Below, piece after piece: positions 4,966 through 7,392 of a DNA stretch of 7,392 bases. Position 1 is the first letter of the stretch; each line of letters starts with the position of its first letter. Where the stretch lies: contig JACCXL010000376.1 in NCBI GenBank assembly GCA_013697015.1, positions 1 to 7,392 of the forward strand. The letters run 5' to 3'. This stretch comes from Chthoniobacterales bacterium. Lineage in GTDB: Bacteria > Verrucomicrobiota > Verrucomicrobiia > Chthoniobacterales > UBA10450. Below the pieces are notes generated by a model. The model was not told where the DNA came from, made no database searches, and saw only the letters and a list, made by a program, of their open reading frames with translations. Made by a program: the position numbers and the translations under genes.

Positions 4966-6624
4966 ATGAACTTACGTTGCCCGCTCATGCGGCTGGCCGT
5001 CCTGGTCCTGTCCGCCGCGGCCTTTGCTCACCTCAGCGCTGCCGCGAATTCTGAATCCTACCAACCGCTGGCCAGCTTGATGACTGGTTTGGGGAATCAT
5101 CATCACGCGGTTTCGACCAAGAACCGGGAGGCGCAACAGTTTTTCGATCAAGGGATGAACCTTGTCTTCGGCTTCAACCATGATGAGGCGCGGCGGTCCT
5201 TCGCGCGCGCGGCGCAACTTGATCCGAAGCTGGCCATGGCATGGTGGGGCGTCGCACTGACGCTTGGCCCGAATTACAATCTGCCGGTCGATCCCGAGCG
5301 CGAAAAGGCTGGCTACGACGCGGTCCAGCACGCGCTCGCCTTGGAAGGGAATGCCTCTGGCCCAGAGAAAGATTACATCCGCGCGCTCGTGGTTCGTTAC
5401 TCAAATGATCCGAAGGCTGATCTACCGGCGCTTGATGATGCGTTCAAAGACGCCATGCAGAAGCTGTCGGAGCGCTATCCGGACGATCTCGATGCAGCCA
5501 CGCTCTACGCCGAAAGCGCCATGAACTTGCGGCCGTGGCATCTTTGGACGGCGGACGGGAAACCGGCGGAAGGCACGGAGGAAATCCTCGCCGTGCTCGA
5601 ATCGGTCCTAAAGCGCGACCCGAATCATCTCGGAGCAAATCACTACTACATTCACGCGATCGAAGCGTCACCGCATCCAGAGCGCGGACTGGCGAGTGCG
5701 GAACGGCTGACTAAACTTGCGCCCGCGGCGGGCCATCTTGTCCATATGCCTGCGCATATTTACGCGCGGGTCGGTGATCATCCGGCGGCCGCTCGCGCCA
5801 ACGCGGTAGCTGCTCGCGCGGACCGCACATACCTCGCGGCGACGCACGAGCACGGCGTTTACGCGATGATGTATTACAGCCACAACCTGCAGTTTCTCGC
5901 CTACGCAGGCTGCATGGACGGCTCGCTCGGTGAAGCGCGCGATGCTGCTCGACAGCTCGTGGCCAATGTTGCTTCGCATGTGAAAGAGATGCCGACGTTG
6001 GAGGGCTTTCTGCCGACGCCTATGCTCGTCCTCCTCGCCTTCGAGCGGTGGGATGACATCTTGAAACTCCCATCTCCCGATCAATCCTTCGCTATGACCA
6101 ATACCGTCTGGCATTTCGCGCGTGGAATGGCTTTTGCCCATCTCGCGAAGCTGGAAAACGCAGAGAGCGAACAAAAAATCTTTCGTGATTGTGCTTCAAA
6201 AACCCCGCCCGATGCGATGTACGATCCGCTCATTAAGACGGCCGACGTTTTTAAGATTCACGACAATGTCCTGTCGGCGGCGATCGCTGATGCACGACAC
6301 GATTCGGCGGCCTCGGTCGCGGCGCTGCAGCGAGCCGTGCTGGCTGAAGATGCGCTAAGTTACAGCGAGCCACCGGCGTGGTATCCGCCCGTCCGTCCAC
6401 TCCTAGGGCGCGCCCTGCTGGCCAGTGGCCAGAACCGCGAGGCGGAGCAAACTTTCCGCGCTGATCTGGAGAAAAATCCCCGGAATGCGCGTGCCCTCGC
6501 GGGTTTGCGCGATTGCCTGAAAGCCGAAGGTCGTGCTTACGAAGCCGAGCAGGTCGACGCACAATTTCGAGCCGTTTGGAAGAACTCAGGCAATTTGCTA
6601 GCCGGTGTCGGCAAGCCTGAGTGA
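4966..6624 (+). CDS. Exported tetratricopeptide-repeat protein, histidine-motif rich
   Basis: Large exported repeat protein of unknown biochemical role, 552 residues. A Sec signal peptide covers about 1-27 (basic start MNLRCPLMR, hydrophobic AVLVLSAAAF, probable cleavage after AHLSAAA). The first clear TPR unit is at about 54-100 (QQFFDQGMNLVFGFNHDEA...AAQLDPKLAMAWWGVAL). More degenerate helical repeats follow, and typical TPRs return at about 448-535 (ALLASGQNREAEQTFRADL). His-rich motifs recur: NHHHAVS (44-50), NHYYIHAIEAS (225-235), GHLVHMPAHIYARVGDH (256-272), THEHG (293-297) and YYSHNLQFL (303-311). They resemble a widespread family of secreted TPR proteins that I recognise by the NHYYIH and HMPAHIY blocks; whether the histidines bind metal or are structural is unknown. 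The start is fixed by GGAGG seven bases upstream and by the signal peptide. It follows recA after 108 bases and converges on the SDR pseudogene. The nearest partner gene gives no clue to function. Confidence 0.88.
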   Translation: MNLRCPLMRLAVLVLSAAAFAHLSAAANSESYQPLASLMTGLGNHHHAVSTKNREAQQFFDQGMNLVFGFNHDEARRSFARAAQLDPKLAMAWWGVALTLGPNYNLPVDPEREKAGYDAVQHALALEGNASGPEKDYIRALVVRYSNDPKADLPALDDAFKDAMQKLSERYPDDLDAATLYAESAMNLRPWHLWTADGKPAEGTEEILAVLESVLKRDPNHLGANHYYIHAIEASPHPERGLASAERLTKLAPAAGHLVHMPAHIYARVGDHPAAARANAVAARADRTYLAATHEHGVYAMMYYSHNLQFLAYAGCMDGSLGEARDAARQLVANVASHVKEMPTLEGFLPTPMLVLLAFERWDDILKLPSPDQSFAMTNTVWHFARGMAFAHLAKLENAESEQKIFRDCASKTPPDAMYDPLIKTADVFKIHDNVLSAAIADARHDSAASVAALQRAVLAEDALSYSEPPAWYPPVRPLLGRALLASGQNREAEQTFRADLEKNPRNARALAGLRDCLKAEGRAYEAEQVDAQFRAVWKNSGNLLAGVGKPE

Positions 6625-6645
6625 ATTTCGTTGAACGTCAGCTGG

Positions 6646-6659
6646 CGGGAGCGGTCCCG
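6646..6659. other. Small hairpin between converging genes
   Basis: CGGGA (6646-6650) and TCCCG (6655-6659) form a five-bp stem with a GCGG loop in the 48-base gap between the TPR gene stop and the SDR stop. There is no T-run on either side, so it is not a convincing intrinsic terminator; it is the only structure I see in this gap. Confidence 0.25.
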
Positions 6660-6672
6660 GCTCGAGGCGAGT

Positions 6673-7326
6673 TCAGCGATACAAAAGTTCCGTGTCGAAG
6701 CCGTCGCGCGGCTGTTTGTGAAACGCGACGAATGTCTCCGCGATCAAATTCGGATCGAAGTGCGTGCCAGGCTTGACCATCCCGCAAATCGTCACCGTCC
6801 CCACGTGAATCGCTGTCCCCCGCATTTCATGCGCAAGGAGAAAGCAAGGTTCCGGAGGGCCGCTTTGTCCAAGGAAACCGAGGCATGGTCAGCTGCGGGC
6901 TCGAGCGCGAAGCCGCCTCCGGTGAAGATGATGGTGCCACGTCCGGCCGCTTCATCGCTGGCAGGACGCACTGCGCGGCGGCGAGCGCCCCCGCCACATT
7001 CGCACGGAAATCTGAGATGAGATTCTCCGGTGCGATCGTTGTTGGTTTCCCCGCGCGGAAAACGAACGCGTTGTAGAGCAGCACCTCGCTGGCCCCGAGT
7101 TGTTCGTGGATCTGGTCGAACGTAATCGCTAACGCCGCAGGATCGCCGGCGTCCGCCGCGACGAGGTGGCGTGCGTTCCAGCGGAGATGAGTCCCTGCAT
7201 GTTTCGCTGCTGCTTTCCTGGGGAGCGCGAAATGACGGCGAGAGAGTATCCTTCCTTGGCGAATGCTTTCGCGAGAGCCAGCCCCATCCCAGGTCCAAAT
7301 CCTACGATCGTGCAAAGCTTGCTCAT
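6673..7326 (-). pseudogene. Atypical short-chain dehydrogenase/reductase (SDR), disrupted by three frameshifts
   Basis: Originally about 218 residues: a Rossmann-fold NAD(P)-dependent SDR-like protein. The start at 7326 has GGAGG six bases upstream. Piece 1 (7326 to about 7172) contains the nucleotide-binding motif TIVGFGPGMGLALAKAFAKEG. Piece 2 (about 7172-6950) carries HLVAADAGDPAAL and YNAFVFRAGK, then FRANVAGALAAAQCVLPAMK. Piece 3 (about 6950-6838) carries AAGRGTIIFTGGGFALEP and SLDKAALRNLAFS. Piece 4 (about 6838-6673) carries AHEMRGTAIHVGTVTICGMV, KPGTHFDPNLIAETF and DGFDTELLYR, then TGA. Each junction corresponds to one missing base; restoring one base at each gives a continuous protein with no internal stop. 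The usual catalytic Tyr of YxxxK is not present (Val four residues before Lys), as in some divergent SDR subfamilies. It is either a young pseudogene or a victim of sequencing/assembly errors. The 66 bases beyond its start to the window end hold no feature I can support. Confidence 0.85.
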
Positions 7327-7332
7327 AAGTTT

Positions 7333-7337
7333 CCTCC
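7333..7337 (-). promoter_or_regulatory. Shine-Dalgarno site of the SDR gene
   Basis: GGAGG on the minus strand lies six bases before the ATG at 7326-7324. It selects the MSKLC start over an upstream in-frame ATG at 7365 and shows that translation signals of this broken gene are intact. Confidence 0.75.
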
Positions 7338-7392
7338 GGCGCCGCAATAGTCGAACTGACCGCAATTACGGATCGCGTCGCCCGCGGGATGC

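Noticed and set aside
5668..6174. 168-residue minus-strand open frame inside the TPR gene
   Set aside because: Antisense to a clear long coding gene, with no domain-like features.
6631..7020. 129-residue + strand open frame over the SDR region
   Set aside because: It is antisense to SDR motifs that are recognisable in all pieces of the minus strand.
7129..7185. Programmed -1 frameshifting in the SDR gene
   Set aside because: There is no slippery heptamer of the X-XXY-YYZ type at the junction, and three separate shifts would be needed, which no known programmed system does.

Overview
The window reads as a chromosomal housekeeping segment of a Gram-negative bacterium with moderately high GC. 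The RpoD and RecA sequences, and the gene style (a small membrane protein behind a sigma-factor gene, a short Gly/Tyr-rich secreted protein, a large secreted TPR protein), fit a soil-type Verrucomicrobia lineage best. That placement is inferred from recalled family resemblance, not from a search. No mobile element, CRISPR array, rRNA or tRNA is visible.

Layout, left to right. (1) 1-1497 (+): the primary sigma factor RpoD, cut off at its 5' end by the window edge. (2) 1557-1910 (+): a 117-residue single-pass membrane protein with an acidic tail, possibly co-transcribed with rpoD. (3) 1947-1980: a near-perfect bidirectional terminator separating converging transcription units. (4) 2004-2306 (-): a 100-residue secreted Gly/Tyr-rich protein with a strong ribosome binding site. 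(5) 2390-3418 (-): ribD, the bifunctional riboflavin deaminase/reductase. (6) 3419-3819: a 401-base non-coding stretch between divergent ribD and recA. It holds a candidate structured RNA on the + strand that ends in a strong intrinsic terminator at 3693-3732. (7) 3820-4857 (+): recA. (8) 4966-6624 (+): a 552-residue exported TPR protein rich in conserved-looking histidine motifs. (9) 6673-7326 (-): an atypical short-chain dehydrogenase/reductase gene, recognisable end to end but broken by three frame changes, each equal to one missing base.

Functionally the genes are a loose group: transcription initiation (rpoD), recombination and SOS-type repair (recA), riboflavin synthesis (ribD), and envelope or exported proteins of unknown role. 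They do not form one pathway. The points most worth a second look are the terminator-capped structured RNA upstream of recA, which is either an independent small RNA or an attenuating recA leader, and the triply frameshifted SDR gene. I did not find convincing evidence of a new multi-gene system.
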